This document shows positions 25,158 through 34,566 of a stretch of DNA of 64,000 bases, piece after piece. The notes under the pieces are model-generated. The model made no database searches and was not told the origin of the DNA. It saw only the letters and a program-made list of their open reading frames with translations. The position numbers and the translations under genes are program-made. Location: positions 434,001 to 498,000 of the forward strand of contig CAVOXF010000003.1 of assembly GCA_963700375.1 (NCBI GenBank), read 5' to 3'. How positions within the stretch are numbered: the stretch's first letter is position 1; each line of letters starts with the position of its first letter. The DNA comes from JAHEEL01 sp963700375 (GTDB lineage: Bacteria > Actinomycetota > Acidimicrobiia > Spongiisociales > UBA5794).

Positions 25158-27237
25158 CGCTCCGCACCCGGGTCTCGACGGCCTATCGATCGGGAGACGC
25201 ATCCTTCGCCGTCGGTCTCCGACCTCAGGACGCACTCGCCCTGCCCCTTGCCGAGTCGCTCGAAGTCCTGCAGGAGCGGTTCGGTGATGCGGTCTCGATC
25301 GCACTCTCGGACTCCGCCGTCGATCTGGTCCGACCCCTCAGCGAGTTGCCACCCGCGATCCGATCACCGCGATTCGCCGAGCCGGATTCGGGGTGGATTC
25401 GGCGATCCAATGTCGTCGGCATCAATATCAGGACCGTCGGCGATATCGGTGGAGTCGTCAAGTATGCGCTCACGCTGCCGGCGGCTGTCGACTCGATCCA
25501 ACTCCTCCCGATATGGGAACCGGGCGTCGTGAAGTCGCTGTACGGGATCGCAGGATGGAACCTGAACTACGAGTTCTTCTCCGACGAGTTGTACGAGTAT
25601 GCCCCGAACCTCGACATGATCGAGGAGCAGCTCAGGGCGACGTCGAACCTCCTTCACGTCATGGGCAAGGCGGTCGGGATGGACGTGATCCCGCACACGG
25701 ACCGCTTCTCCGAGGTTGCGCTGGGCACGCCCGATCTGTTCGAGTGGATGAAGGTGCGAGACCGCGTCATCGTGGACCATTCCGACGGCGTCGTCGACGA
25801 AGTGCAGGAATCCATCCTGGCCTGGCTCCAGGACCGCGGTCCAGCGGTGACCGGTCGTAGGCGTTCCCGGCAGCACCGAGACTTTGTACGCCCTCGACGA
25901 GGACACGCGTCTTGCGATTCTCTTCGGAACTCCGGGAGATCTGTTCGGTCGGATCGATCGCCGCGTGGATCTGATCAAGCATCTGAAATGGTTCGGTCTC
26001 GAACCCGTGCCCGCCACGATGGGCGTGCCCTTCCGGGGGATACAGGTCGACCCCGACCCGGCCCACACGGTCACCGACGGACACGGGATGGAGTGGCCCG
26101 ACTTCGTCATGGCCGAACCGGAGTTCATGTCTCGGGTCTTCTCTCCCCTGGCCCGGTTCAAGCTCTACGAACGCCTCGACGACAACGCCGATTGGCAGAT
26201 CGACTTCGATCGGCCGCGCCCCGAGGTTTGGGACTACGTGTGCCGGCACTACGCGGCGGTGCAGCACGTCGGGAACTTCGACTTCATGCGCGGGGACATG
26301 TCCCACGTGCAGATGCGGCCCGGTGGCGTTCCCAACGAGATCGACGAGTACTACGACATCCTCGGCGCGGTGAAGACCTTCGTTCAGGAGACTGCCTCGG
26401 CGCCGTGGTTCGCCTACTTCGCCGAGACGTTCCTCCCGGCGAGGGACGTCTTCCAGTTCGGCGAGGAACTGGATCACCTCGAAGCCTCCCTCGCCGACGT
26501 CACCCTCGGCGACCTCCAGTCGACCGTCGTCGGGGACCCTGAGTTCCTTCGCCGGTTCCGTCGCTATCTCGACGACCTGGCCACACGGTCCACGGCGCCG
26601 GCGTTCACCGTCATGACGGCGGACAAGGACGATCCACGCTTCGACCTCTTCTATCGGGCGGGCAACGAGGTACGTCTCTTCACGGCCCTCCTACTACCCG
26701 ACATGCCGTCGTACACCGGCCTCGGGTTCGAGATCCGTGACGTCCACTGGGAGCCGGTGGAGAACGAGCGGTACACCAAGCTCTTCGTGTTCCACGAGGA
26801 AGGCGACTCGAACATCTACCCATCGAAGGCCCGGTTCTCCGACGACTTCATCTGGGGCACCAACGACCGAACTCTTCGAGCGCCTCACCGATCTGCGCCT
26901 GTTCGCCGAGGCCGTGCTGCCGGACATTGCTGATTCGACCACGCGGTGGCTCCTGCCACCCGATGCCACGACGCTGCGAGGCATTGCAGCCTGGACCCAG
27001 GATCCGCCGTCCCTGCCGCCGGGCGCACGCCGGTATGTGTGCCTCGCCAACTACGACCTGGAACGAGACTCCGGGTACTTCGGGCTTCCCGGCCTGCCGT
27101 CGGATGCAGTGCTGAGGCCCATCTTCACAACCCTCGGCGCCGAACATCTCGACACGTCGGTGGTGGCGTCGAACGGCTACTTCCACCGCATCGAGAACGT
27201 CGGGCCCGGCGAAGGTCGCGTCTACGTCGTCGGGTAA
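25154..27237 (+). pseudogene. Glycoside-hydrolase-like (GH13-type barrel) gene with two frameshifts
   Basis: Three consecutive frames together encode about 690 residues of one protein. Frame one runs from GTG 25154 to about 25855 (VVGINIRTVGDIGG, LPIWEPGVVKSLYG, VGMDVIPHTDRFSE, barrel-like strands). Frame two covers about 25857-26860 (VGVPGSTETLYALDEDTRL to DDFIWG). Frame three covers about 26861-27237 (TELFERLTDLRLFAE to the stop). Each switch skips one base forward. The barrel motifs suggest an alpha-amylase/glycosyltransferase relative, but the catalytic residues cannot be named confidently. It overlaps the kinase gene by 4 nt. It is either a pseudogene or carries sequencing indels. Confidence 0.7.
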
Positions 27238-27283
27238 CGTCACAACCCGATCGACTCGAAATCAACCTGGTGTCGGGTGCTAC

Positions 27284-27646
27284 CTACTCGGCGACCCAGG
27301 CCTCCGCCTTGTCCCGATCCGCCACCGAGTAGACCTTGATCTCACACGGCACCATCCATGCGAATGCCTTGACACCGTCTTCGTAGCCCTTGTGATCGGT
27401 GACCAGCGCGATCCTCTCGAACTTGGGCCAGCGGGACAAGCCGATCTTTGTGTCTTCCCACATCGCTCCGCCGGAGTATCCGTCGAAGTCGTCGCCGAGG
27501 ACGTAGAGAAGCCGGATCCTGTCGTGTTCTTCGAGGGCCGCGTCAATGGCTGGATCGAGAACCGATCTGTAGTCACCGGACCGAACTTCGCCGACGGCCT
27601 CGAACCCGACGGCGTTGTCGGGAAGACCGTTGATCAGGCGAATCAT
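27284..27646 (-). CDS. SpoIIAA-like STAS-fold protein
   Basis: A 120-residue protein of the SpoIIAA-like (PF11964-type) group: GEVRSGDYRSVLDPAIDAAL, RLLYVLGDDFDGYSGGAMWE and RIALVTDHKGYEDGVKAFAW are the conserved blocks. These proteins are cytosolic and their role is mostly unknown; an association with membranes or lipids has been suggested for family members. It stands alone on the minus strand between the broken glycosidase gene and the DMT transporter. Confidence 0.8.
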   Translation of the reverse strand: MIRLINGLPDNAVGFEAVGEVRSGDYRSVLDPAIDAALEEHDRIRLLYVLGDDFDGYSGGAMWEDTKIGLSRWPKFERIALVTDHKGYEDGVKAFAWMVPCEIKVYSVADRDKAEAWVAE

Positions 27647-27802
27647 GGTGTGCCCCTCGTGTCCGGAGTGTCGGTGGATCGATCCTAGCGGCAGTCGTTG
27701 GGAGGTGGGGACCGTGCCTCACGTTCCGTCTCCCACCCGCGCGCCAATCTCGAAGCAGCGCCCACAAGGGCCCATGCCCGGGATTGTCCGGACAGATCGC
27801 CC

Positions 27803-27808
27803 TACGAT
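27803..27808 (+). promoter_or_regulatory. Candidate -10 element, leaderless DMT transporter mRNA
   Basis: TACGAT ends 6 nt before the ATG at 27815 and no ribosome-binding site intervenes. No convincing -35. Confidence 0.4.
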
Positions 27809-27814
27809 CCACTG

Positions 27815-28690
27815 ATGCGTGGCACATGGTTGATCCTCTTGGCCGCGGTCTTGTGGGGCACGACCGGTACGGCTCAGGAGTTGGGGCCCGAAGCGGCCAG
27901 TCCACTCGCCGTCGGATCATTGCGGCTCCTCATCGGTACCGCCGTCCTGGTGGTGGTCGCTCTCACCGCGTCGCGCTCAGGAGGCTGGCGATGGCTCATC
28001 CAACCGGCGACGCTGTTCGCGGCTCTCGGAGTAGCGGCGTTCCAACTGTTCTTCTTCTCGGGTGTTGACCGCACAGGGGTCGCTGTGGGGACACTCCTCG
28101 CCCTCGGGTCTGCGGCGGTGTTCGTCGGTGCGATCGAGGCGGTTCTCTCCCGTGAATGGCCAGACCCCAGGTGGGTCGCGGCCACGGTCCCCGCGATCGT
28201 GGGACTTGCCTTCCTCGCGTTCTCCACGCGTGAGGCCGAGGTCGACGGGACGGGGGTACTCCTGTCGCTCGCAGCCGGCCTGTCGTACGCGACCTACATC
28301 GTCAGTGCGGCGCGGTTGGCCAGGCTCGGCTCGGTGCGTCACTCGACCGCCGCGGTCTTCAGCCTGGCGTCCGTGATGCTCGCCCCGGTGGCGCTGAGTC
28401 AGGATCTGTCCTTCGTCGGCACCATCGAAGGGGCCGTGATGGTCCTGTGGCTCGGCCTGGCAACACTCGCTCTCGCCTATCTGCTGTTCACCTCGGGGCT
28501 TCGAACGACCGACTCGAGCACCGCCGCGACGCTCTCGCTCGCGGAACCCGTGACGGCCACCCTGCTCGGGGTCGTGGTTCTCGCTGAACGGCCGAGTATC
28601 GGGGCCTGGCTCGGAATCGGTCTCATTGTTCTCGGCCTCGTGCTCGCCGCCCGATCGTCTCGCCCGGACGTGGCGCTGGTCCCCGGCTAG
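27815..28690 (+). CDS. EamA/DMT-superfamily transporter
   Basis: A 291-residue inner-membrane protein with about ten hydrophobic segments in two EamA repeats; the N-terminal MRGTWLILLAAVLWGTTGTA and the repeat-two LGLATLALAYLLFTSGL and LSLAEPVTATLLGVVVL blocks are typical. Substrate unknown; relatives export amino acids or small metabolites. ATG 27815 is chosen because the hydrophobic N-terminus starts there and a -10 box is correctly placed; the frame is open upstream to 27698. Confidence 0.88.
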   Translation: MRGTWLILLAAVLWGTTGTAQELGPEAASPLAVGSLRLLIGTAVLVVVALTASRSGGWRWLIQPATLFAALGVAAFQLFFFSGVDRTGVAVGTLLALGSAAVFVGAIEAVLSREWPDPRWVAATVPAIVGLAFLAFSTREAEVDGTGVLLSLAAGLSYATYIVSAARLARLGSVRHSTAAVFSLASVMLAPVALSQDLSFVGTIEGAVMVLWLGLATLALAYLLFTSGLRTTDSSTAATLSLAEPVTATLLGVVVLAERPSIGAWLGIGLIVLGLVLAARSSRPDVALVPG

Positions 28691-28807
28691 GCCCGGATAG
28701 CGGCCGGCCGGCCTCGTTCCTTGGATCACCGAGCGCCGGTCGCGGACGGCTACATTGCCTTCGATCATCAGGCGCCGGGTGAGAGCCCGGGACTCAGGAG
28801 GTGGCGG

Positions 28808-29785
28808 GTGACCGCTCGACCGGATCTCGTGTACCTGACCGAAGCCGACCTGCAGCATTCGCTGACGATGGCCGAGGCCATCATCCTGGCCGAGCGAGGG
28901 ATTGCGGCCGATGCGATCGGCGATGTGGCCGGCGACAAGTACTACATGGCCGTCGGCGAACAGGGCTTCCTCAAGCCCTTCTCCGGCTACATGAAGGGCG
29001 AGGACCTTGCCTACGTCAAGATCTTCAGCTTCTTCGAGGCCAACGCAGAGCACGGCTTGCCGGTGACCGACTCGCAGGCGCTGCTCTATGAGGCCGCAAC
29101 CGGGCTGCCGGTGGCGATCATGGAGGCCAACTGGATCACCGGCCTGAAGACGGGAGCCTCGACCGCGGTCACCGCGAAACACCTCGCTCGGCCCGACTCC
29201 CGGGTAGCGACGGTGTTCGGTGCGGGCGGACTGGGCCGCCACCACGGAGAGGCGCTCGACATCGTGTTCGATCTGGACGAGATCCGAATCGTCGACCCGA
29301 TTCCGGGTGCGGCCGAACGCTATGCCGCCGACATGGCGGGTGTGCTGAACGCGGAGATCCGCGTGGTCGAATTCTCCGAAGAAGCTGTCAGGGGAGCCGA
29401 CATCGTGGTCACCGTCACCACCGGCAGCGCCACCAACGTGGAGCCCGAGTGGCTGAAGCCGGGGGCGTTCGTCGCCCGCCTCGGCTCATATCAAGAGGTA
29501 GCCCAGGAGCTGTTCGAGGCCGCTCGCCTCGTCGTCGATCGGTGGGCATACGTCAGCTACCGCATCCCGGAGATGGTAAGCCTGATCGCCGCAGGACGCC
29601 TGAGCCGGGACGATGCGGTCGAGTGGCCCGACATCGTCGCCGGTCGGACCCCGGGACGCCAATCCGATGACGAGACCATTCTCTACGTTGCGCTGGGAAT
29701 CTGGGGTGAATACGCAGCAATCCTTCCCGAGGCGTACCGGCGAGCCCGCTCTGCGGGCCTCGGGACGGTGATCGCCGGCGCCTGA
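28808..29785 (+). CDS. Ornithine cyclodeaminase/mu-crystallin-family dehydrogenase
   Basis: A 325-residue NAD(P)-dependent enzyme of the OCD family, which includes ornithine cyclodeaminase and alanine and imine dehydrogenases. KYYMAVGEQGFLKPFSGYMK near residues 44-63 and MEANWITGLKTGASTAVTAK near 100-119 hold substrate-binding residues. ATVFGAGGLGRHHGEAL near 130-146 is the Rossmann loop. GTG 28808 follows AGGAGG by 6 nt; the frame is open to TTG 28721. The exact reaction is not determined. Following the DMT transporter on the same strand, it may act on the same compound. Confidence 0.85.
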   Translation: MTARPDLVYLTEADLQHSLTMAEAIILAERGIAADAIGDVAGDKYYMAVGEQGFLKPFSGYMKGEDLAYVKIFSFFEANAEHGLPVTDSQALLYEAATGLPVAIMEANWITGLKTGASTAVTAKHLARPDSRVATVFGAGGLGRHHGEALDIVFDLDEIRIVDPIPGAAERYAADMAGVLNAEIRVVEFSEEAVRGADIVVTVTTGSATNVEPEWLKPGAFVARLGSYQEVAQELFEAARLVVDRWAYVSYRIPEMVSLIAAGRLSRDDAVEWPDIVAGRTPGRQSDDETILYVALGIWGEYAAILPEAYRRARSAGLGTVIAGA

Positions 29786-30078
29786 GCCACCACGCGCCCC
29801 TGGAACCTGCAGTGATCCGGTCGGGGGTAGCACTTCGTCGGCTCCAACGAGAGAGCAGCATCAGATATCGGAGTGCAGCACGGCCGTCGTCGGCGCTCGG
29901 CCGGTAGGGCGGATCGTCATGTCGGTCATGATGCCACGCCGAGCCTGTTGATGATCACAGCCCTCCTGATCCTGCATGGCGTTGGGCGAACCGCTATCCC
30001 TCGCTATTTGGGTGGAAAGACTCTGGTGCACCTGTGACCGGACCGGCATGGTGGCCGTGGCGACCGAAGGAGACGAAC

Positions 30079-30366
30079 ATGACCGACGCAGACGCGAGCA
30101 CGCCTGAGGAGAGGGCGCGCAAACGTGCCCAGAGCTATGCGAACTTGCTGTGGCACATCGGCGTGTTCGTCGTCATCAACGGATTCCTCTGGATCCTCGA
30201 TCTCATGACCGGCGCCGACGGTATCCAGTGGGCCTACTGGATCACGATCTTCTGGGGTCTTGGCCTGGCGTTCCACGTGGTCGCCTACTTGGTCGGCGAC
30301 AGCGGGGTCGAACAGCGGAAGTACCGGAAGGCCCTCGCCGAGGAGCGGCAGGCCGACGACTCATGA
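30079..30366 (+). CDS. 2TM-domain membrane protein
   Basis: A 95-residue protein of the 2TM type: a charged N-terminus (EERARKRAQSYANLLWHI), two membrane helices (GVFVVINGFLWILDLM and YWITIFWGLGLAFHVVAYLV) and a charged C-terminal tail. AAGGAG lies 7 nt before ATG 30079. Function unknown; related segments also occur fused to sensor kinases. The ~290 nt before it (29786-30078) show no convincing gene. Confidence 0.75.
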   Translation: MTDADASTPEERARKRAQSYANLLWHIGVFVVINGFLWILDLMTGADGIQWAYWITIFWGLGLAFHVVAYLVGDSGVEQRKYRKALAEERQADDS

Positions 30367-30529
30367 AGCCGCAATCGCTGCTCGCGAATCGGCACTTCGT
30401 CGACCCCCAGCAGTCCACTCGCTCAGACTCTTGTGAAGAGATTCGGGTGGCATCTCGCGGCTCGTGCGGCCCACGTCCAGGTCAGTACGATCGGTCGGGG
30501 ACGAATCCGCCGACACGAAGGAGAGACCG

Positions 30530-31507
30530 ATGAAAGCGATCGTCCAACGCGGATACGGCGACGCCGACGTTCTCGAACTTGCAGATGTGGACAAGCCCGT
30601 CATTCGCGACGACGAGGTCCTGATTCGTGTACGCGCAGCCTCGGTACACGCCGGAGATGCCCTCCTCATGCAAGGTATTCCCTACGTCATGAGGGTCGGA
30701 TTCGGCCTGCGGCGCCCTCGGAATCCCATCCCGGGACTCGACGTAGCGGGCACTGTGGAGTCCGTCGGGTCCAAGGTCTCACGCTTCGCGCCCGGCGATG
30801 AGGTGTTCGGCAATGGCAAGGGAGCCCTCGCCGAGTATGCAGCCGCCAAGGAGAGCCGGCTCGTCGCCAAGCCGGCGAACCTCACATTCGGGGAAGCTGC
30901 CGTCCTCACGGTTTCTGGACTGACCGCCCTCAAGGCTGTTCGCGACGTCGGCAACGTGCAGCCGGGACAGAGCGTCCTCATCAACGGCGCCGCAGGAGGC
31001 ATCGGCGTATTCGCCATCCAAATCGCCAAGTTACTGGGCGCGGAGGTCACCGCGGTATGCAGCGTCGGGAAGGCCGACTTGGTTCGCTCCCTCGGTGCCG
31101 ATCACGTAATCGACTACGCCGAGGAGGACTTCACCCGGAGCGATCGCCGGTACGACTTCATTCTGGACAATGTCGGTAATCGTTCGCTTGCCGAGTGTCG
31201 GCGAGTATTGAGTCCGAACGGAACCCTGATCCCGAACAGCGGGACGGCAGGAGGGAAATGGATCGGTCCACTGGTCCCGATGGGCCAGGCCGTGATGACC
31301 TCCCCATTCGTGAGCCAGAACCTCCGAACGTTCTTGTCGACCGCAAACGAGAACGACCTCAACTCCCTCGTCGAACTCGTCGCGTCCGGGAAGGTCGTGC
31401 CCGTCATCGGAAACACCTACGCGCTGAGCGAGGCGGCCGAAGCCATGCGCGTCGTGGCCGGTGGTCATGCCGAGGGCAAGGTCGTAATCACCGTAGCAGC
31501 GGACTAG
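30530..31507 (+). CDS. Zinc-free MDR-superfamily oxidoreductase
   Basis: A 325-residue NADPH-dependent quinone/enone reductase-like protein. The catalytic zinc ligands of alcohol dehydrogenases are missing. LDVAGTVESVGSKVSRFAPG is the GroES-like core, GQSVLINGAAGGIGVFAIQI near residues 144-163 the NADPH loop, and SLGADHVIDYAEEDFT the following strand. ATG 30530 has AAGGAGA 6 nt upstream; the frame is open from 30464. It is a paralogue of the minus-strand gene at 33454 and of the broken one at 31573. Confidence 0.88.
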   Translation: MKAIVQRGYGDADVLELADVDKPVIRDDEVLIRVRAASVHAGDALLMQGIPYVMRVGFGLRRPRNPIPGLDVAGTVESVGSKVSRFAPGDEVFGNGKGALAEYAAAKESRLVAKPANLTFGEAAVLTVSGLTALKAVRDVGNVQPGQSVLINGAAGGIGVFAIQIAKLLGAEVTAVCSVGKADLVRSLGADHVIDYAEEDFTRSDRRYDFILDNVGNRSLAECRRVLSPNGTLIPNSGTAGGKWIGPLVPMGQAVMTSPFVSQNLRTFLSTANENDLNSLVELVASGKVVPVIGNTYALSEAAEAMRVVAGGHAEGKVVITVAAD

Positions 31508-31572
31508 GCGAGGAGACCGCCGAGGCTCGCCCACGATGTCGGGTCGGACCCCTCAGCGGCAGCCGGGTCCGC

Positions 31573-32222
31573 CTATGTGCTCGGGATGAGAACCACCTTG
31601 CCGGTCAGGCTGCGAATGCGCTCGACGAAGTCCTCCGTCCTATGGTCGATCGGTGTGGCTCCGAGGGCAGATACCAGCTCGTGGCTATGTTGGGATGCGG
31701 TGCCGTACATCTCCAGTTCGGACAGGCTGCCAAGTTCGAGGAGCGCAGTCCCAACACCTCCGGCCGCACCTTGAACCAGGATGCTCTCACCACTCCGGAC
31801 CTTGGCGGCCTGGTGCAACATCAGATCTGCAGTGAGGTAATCCGACACCACACACACGGCCTGGCAGAATCCACCCCGTCGGGCACCGGTACCAATTCGT
31901 CGGCCGGCACGCAGACGAACTCCGCGCAGCCGCCCCCTTCAGGGCGCGGCCCGGCCGCAACCCTGCCTCCCATCTCGACCGCTGAGACCCCCCGGCCGAG
32001 CTTGTCCACCACGCCGACGATGTCCAGCCCCAGGGTGAACGGCACTTTCGGGGTCCCGGGGAGGAGACCCGACCGGCGGTGCATCAGGTCGTAGGCGGAG
32101 ACTCCGGCAGCCAGCACCTTCACGCGAACCTCGCCGCACAGTGGCTCGGGGAGATCCTCCTCCACCACCTGCAACGCTTCGGGCCCGCCGTGTCGTGACA
32201 CCACAACGCGATGGTTCTTCAC
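31573..32222 (-). pseudogene. MDR oxidoreductase gene with a frameshift and internal deletion
   Basis: The minus strand from 32222 encodes a GroES-like N-terminal domain (VVVSRHGGPEALQVVEEDLP to VPADELVPVPDGVDSA). The frame then shifts near 31850 and continues with SDYLTADLMLHQAAKV and the NADPH loop ILVQGAAGGVGTALLEL. After RTEDFVERIRSLTG it jumps straight to GKVVLIPST and stops, whereas intact relatives have roughly 100-150 residues between these segments. The middle has been deleted. It is not expected to make an active enzyme. Confidence 0.8.
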
Positions 32223-32598
32223 CCCGGTGCCAATCCGACAAGAGATCCTGGCTTCCTGCCCGCCGGGACGTGCGGTGCGACGTCACCGTACCGATGCGTG
32301 CGGGATGGCTTCATCTTCATCAGGTTCTCGGTGACTGCCTGTGGAGTCGCGAGGTCCGGCGCGTGCACAGTCTCGCTCAGCCAGGCAGCCACAGATAGGG
32401 GCTGACGGCTCCGAATCATCGGTCCTTGTCGGTCGGTCGCCGAAGTGCGCGCCAATGCGAGCGAACTCGGGCTGCACACCCTCGACCGCCGCGGAGAACG
32501 TGATGACCGCGATCGTCCACTTGGGGGGCGGACGTGGACGAGCGATGGCCGCGGCTACCGTGGACGAGAACGCAGCCCGGAAACGAGGCAATTGGATC
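32223..32598. other. Gene-free stretch after the MDR pseudogene
   Basis: About 375 nt with short open frames on both strands but no recognisable protein, ribosome site or RNA structure. It may hold the eroded promoter side of the MDR pseudogene. Confidence 0.45.
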
Positions 32599-32970
32599 AT
32601 GGCGGATACGAGGATCATCCTCTCGGGGCTCTGGGTGGCGCTGATGCTGACCTACCTCCTCGGGGATGTGATGCGGTTGTTCGCCGGGGACATGACACCG
32701 GGCGAAATGGACGGCCACGAAGCAACGCAGTGGATGTGGCTGGGGGCGGCTGCAGCCATGCTGGTTCCGATCGTCATGGTTGTTCTGTCGCTGACCGTGC
32801 CCTATCCCGGAATCCGCTGGGTGAGCATCGTCGTGTCGGTGCTCCTTGTTCTGTTCAATCTCGCCGGACTGCCGTATACCGGTTGGTACGACAACTTCCT
32901 GATCGGTGTGAGTTTCGTGTTCAACGGCCTGATCGTTTGGTACGCCTGGACGTGGCACACTCTCGCGTAG
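32599..32970 (+). CDS. Small four-helix membrane protein
   Basis: Not recognised by family with certainty. The 123-residue product from ATG 32599 has four hydrophobic segments (IILSGLWVALMLTYLLGDVM, LGAAAAMLVPIVMVVLSLTV, WVSIVVSVLLVLFNLAGL, and FLIGVSFVFNGLIVWYAWTW) with an acidic loop GDMTPGEMDGHEATQ between the first two. The frame is open to 32341 but upstream residues look non-coding. Similar proteins occur in actinobacteria next to oxidoreductases; the function is unknown. Confidence 0.7.
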   Translation: MADTRIILSGLWVALMLTYLLGDVMRLFAGDMTPGEMDGHEATQWMWLGAAAAMLVPIVMVVLSLTVPYPGIRWVSIVVSVLLVLFNLAGLPYTGWYDNFLIGVSFVFNGLIVWYAWTWHTLA

Positions 32971-33052
32971 CTCCCGTCACCAAACGCGAAGCACACCAAC
33001 TCGCCGTGGACACGGCGGATCAGCGCCGAGCCCGGCCGAGTCCCTCTCCTGG

Positions 33053-33457
33053 TCAGGAATCCGGTTCGATTTGGATGGATGCATCCCAGCGTGCCCGGGC
33101 AAGCCAGAAGTGGATGACGGCAAGAGCGCAGTAGCCGACGGTCTCGGCGGGGCTACCCGTCAGTGCACCGACGATCGAGAAGACACCACCGGCCACCAAT
33201 GCCCAGCGGACCGCGGCTCCCCTAGAGAGAATGGCGATGGCCAGGGTGGCCTCGAACACTGCGACGAGGACGGTGACCGTTCCGCTATTCGGCACAAGCA
33301 ACTCTTCGATGAAGACCTGAGCCGGTCGAAGCCACGCCTGAGCGGCCATGGAGACATAGAACTCCCGGCTATCCGGCAGGACGTACACCGCCTGATGGGC
33401 CGCACCCATGGCGTACAGCACACCGATCACGATCTCGGCAACCTTGCGAACCCTCAC
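33053..33457 (-). CDS. Small membrane protein coupled to the MDR oxidoreductase
   Basis: Not recognised. The 134-residue product has four predicted helices (IVIGVLYAMGAAHQAVYVL, VTVLVAVFEATLAIAIL, WALVAGGVFSIVGALTG, and VGYCALAVIHFWLAR). Its ATG overlaps the stop of the upstream oxidoreductase gene by 4 nt, so the two are translated together. A membrane anchor or quinone-access role is possible but not shown. Confidence 0.75.
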   Translation of the reverse strand: MRVRKVAEIVIGVLYAMGAAHQAVYVLPDSREFYVSMAAQAWLRPAQVFIEELLVPNSGTVTVLVAVFEATLAIAILSRGAAVRWALVAGGVFSIVGALTGSPAETVGYCALAVIHFWLARARWDASIQIEPDS

Positions 33458-34428
33458 CGTTCGCCTGCGCCCATGGTGATGACGACCTTTCCTCGGGCAT
33501 GGCCCTCATATTGATACGTGAGAGCTTCACGAACCTCGCTCAACCGGTAGGTACGGTCGATGACCGGCACGACGTTCCCCGATTCGAGAAGCTGCGTCAG
33601 GAACGCCACGTCCCTCTGATTGAACGGCTTCCACATGTGCATCCCCATTGTGCGACTGCCCGCCATCGAGGTCAGCGGTCCGACAACGGCACCTCGGAAC
33701 ACTCCGGCAATCGATCCCGGGACCGCAACGTAGACACCTTTGGCACGCAGCGCCCGCCTCGACTCCCGGATCGTGCGATACGCTGCCATGTCGAGGATCC
33801 GGTCGTAGTGCTGCCCCGTTCTCGTGTAGTCCACCTCGGCGTAGTCGATCACATGGTCCGCGCCGATCGAGCGGAGCAGGTCGAGCTTGTCAGCGCTGTC
33901 TACACCGGTCACTTCGGCTCCAAGAGACTTCGCAATCTGCACCGCGAACGGACCGATGTTGCCGCCGGCACCGTTGATCAACACGTGCTGTCCTGGCTGG
34001 ACTGGCCGTTTGGAGCGAATGCCCTGCAGTGCCAGGACTCCCGCTTGGGGTACGGCCGCGGCCGCCTCGAACGACAATCCGATCGGTTTCGGGGCGAATG
34101 CATCCTCAGAGGCGCACACATACTCCGCGAAGGCTCCGAAGCCGTGCTCGGTCAGGTCCCCGAAGACTTCAGCTCCTGGTCGGAATCGCGTCGCATTCTC
34201 GCCGACCGCCTCCACCACACCGGCCACGTCAAGCCCGAGGCCTCGATTCTTCGGCACGCGTAGCCCGGTGCCGAGGCGAGCGAACTTCGGCCGGCCGAGG
34301 AGGTAGTCGACGTCAGCCATGTTCACTGATGACGCACGTACGTGTACCAGAACCTCGCCGTCCTTCGGTGCGGGTGTTGCCGCCTCCTCGAATTGAAGGA
34401 CGTCGGGTGCGCCGTATTTGGACCGCAC
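33454..34428 (-). CDS. Zinc-free MDR-superfamily oxidoreductase
   Basis: NADPH-dependent quinone/enone reductase-like protein of about 324 residues. LGLDVAGVVEAVGENATRF is the GroES-like core, GQHVLINGAGGNIGPFAVQI the NADPH loop, and SIGADHVIDYAEVDYTRTG the next strand. The start is odd: a strong GGAGGAG is followed 6 nt later by ATC at 34440, where relatives have Met. The first orthodox in-frame start is GTG 34428, used here. The frame is open upstream to 35046, but that stretch is antisense to another gene. It is followed by a coupled membrane protein. Confidence 0.85.
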   Translation of the reverse strand: MRSKYGAPDVLQFEEAATPAPKDGEVLVHVRASSVNMADVDYLLGRPKFARLGTGLRVPKNRGLGLDVAGVVEAVGENATRFRPGAEVFGDLTEHGFGAFAEYVCASEDAFAPKPIGLSFEAAAAVPQAGVLALQGIRSKRPVQPGQHVLINGAGGNIGPFAVQIAKSLGAEVTGVDSADKLDLLRSIGADHVIDYAEVDYTRTGQHYDRILDMAAYRTIRESRRALRAKGVYVAVPGSIAGVFRGAVVGPLTSMAGSRTMGMHMWKPFNQRDVAFLTQLLESGNVVPVIDRTYRLSEVREALTYQYEGHARGKVVITMGAGER

Positions 34429-34566
34429 GATCGCTCGGATAGTGTTCTCCTCCGGTTCCGGATCGTTGCCGGGTGGCCAAAGCCTCTGGATCACAGTACC
34501 GAAGCGCTGAATGCTGAGACGTACCCGCGCCGTCGCTCCCACGACAAGCCACTGTGAACGCAGCTG

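Noticed and set aside
25850..26870. Programmed frameshifting in the glycosidase-like gene
   Set aside because: No slippery heptamer or downstream structure at either site; indel or decay is simpler.
28691..28807. Possible riboswitch before the OCD-family gene
   Set aside because: GC-rich, hairpin-prone sequence but no known aptamer core; an AGGAGG ribosome site explains the conserved part.
32223..32618. Minus-strand open frames in the gap before the 32599 membrane protein
   Set aside because: Hydrophobic-looking start but no family match, no ribosome site and no continuity; treated as gene-free.
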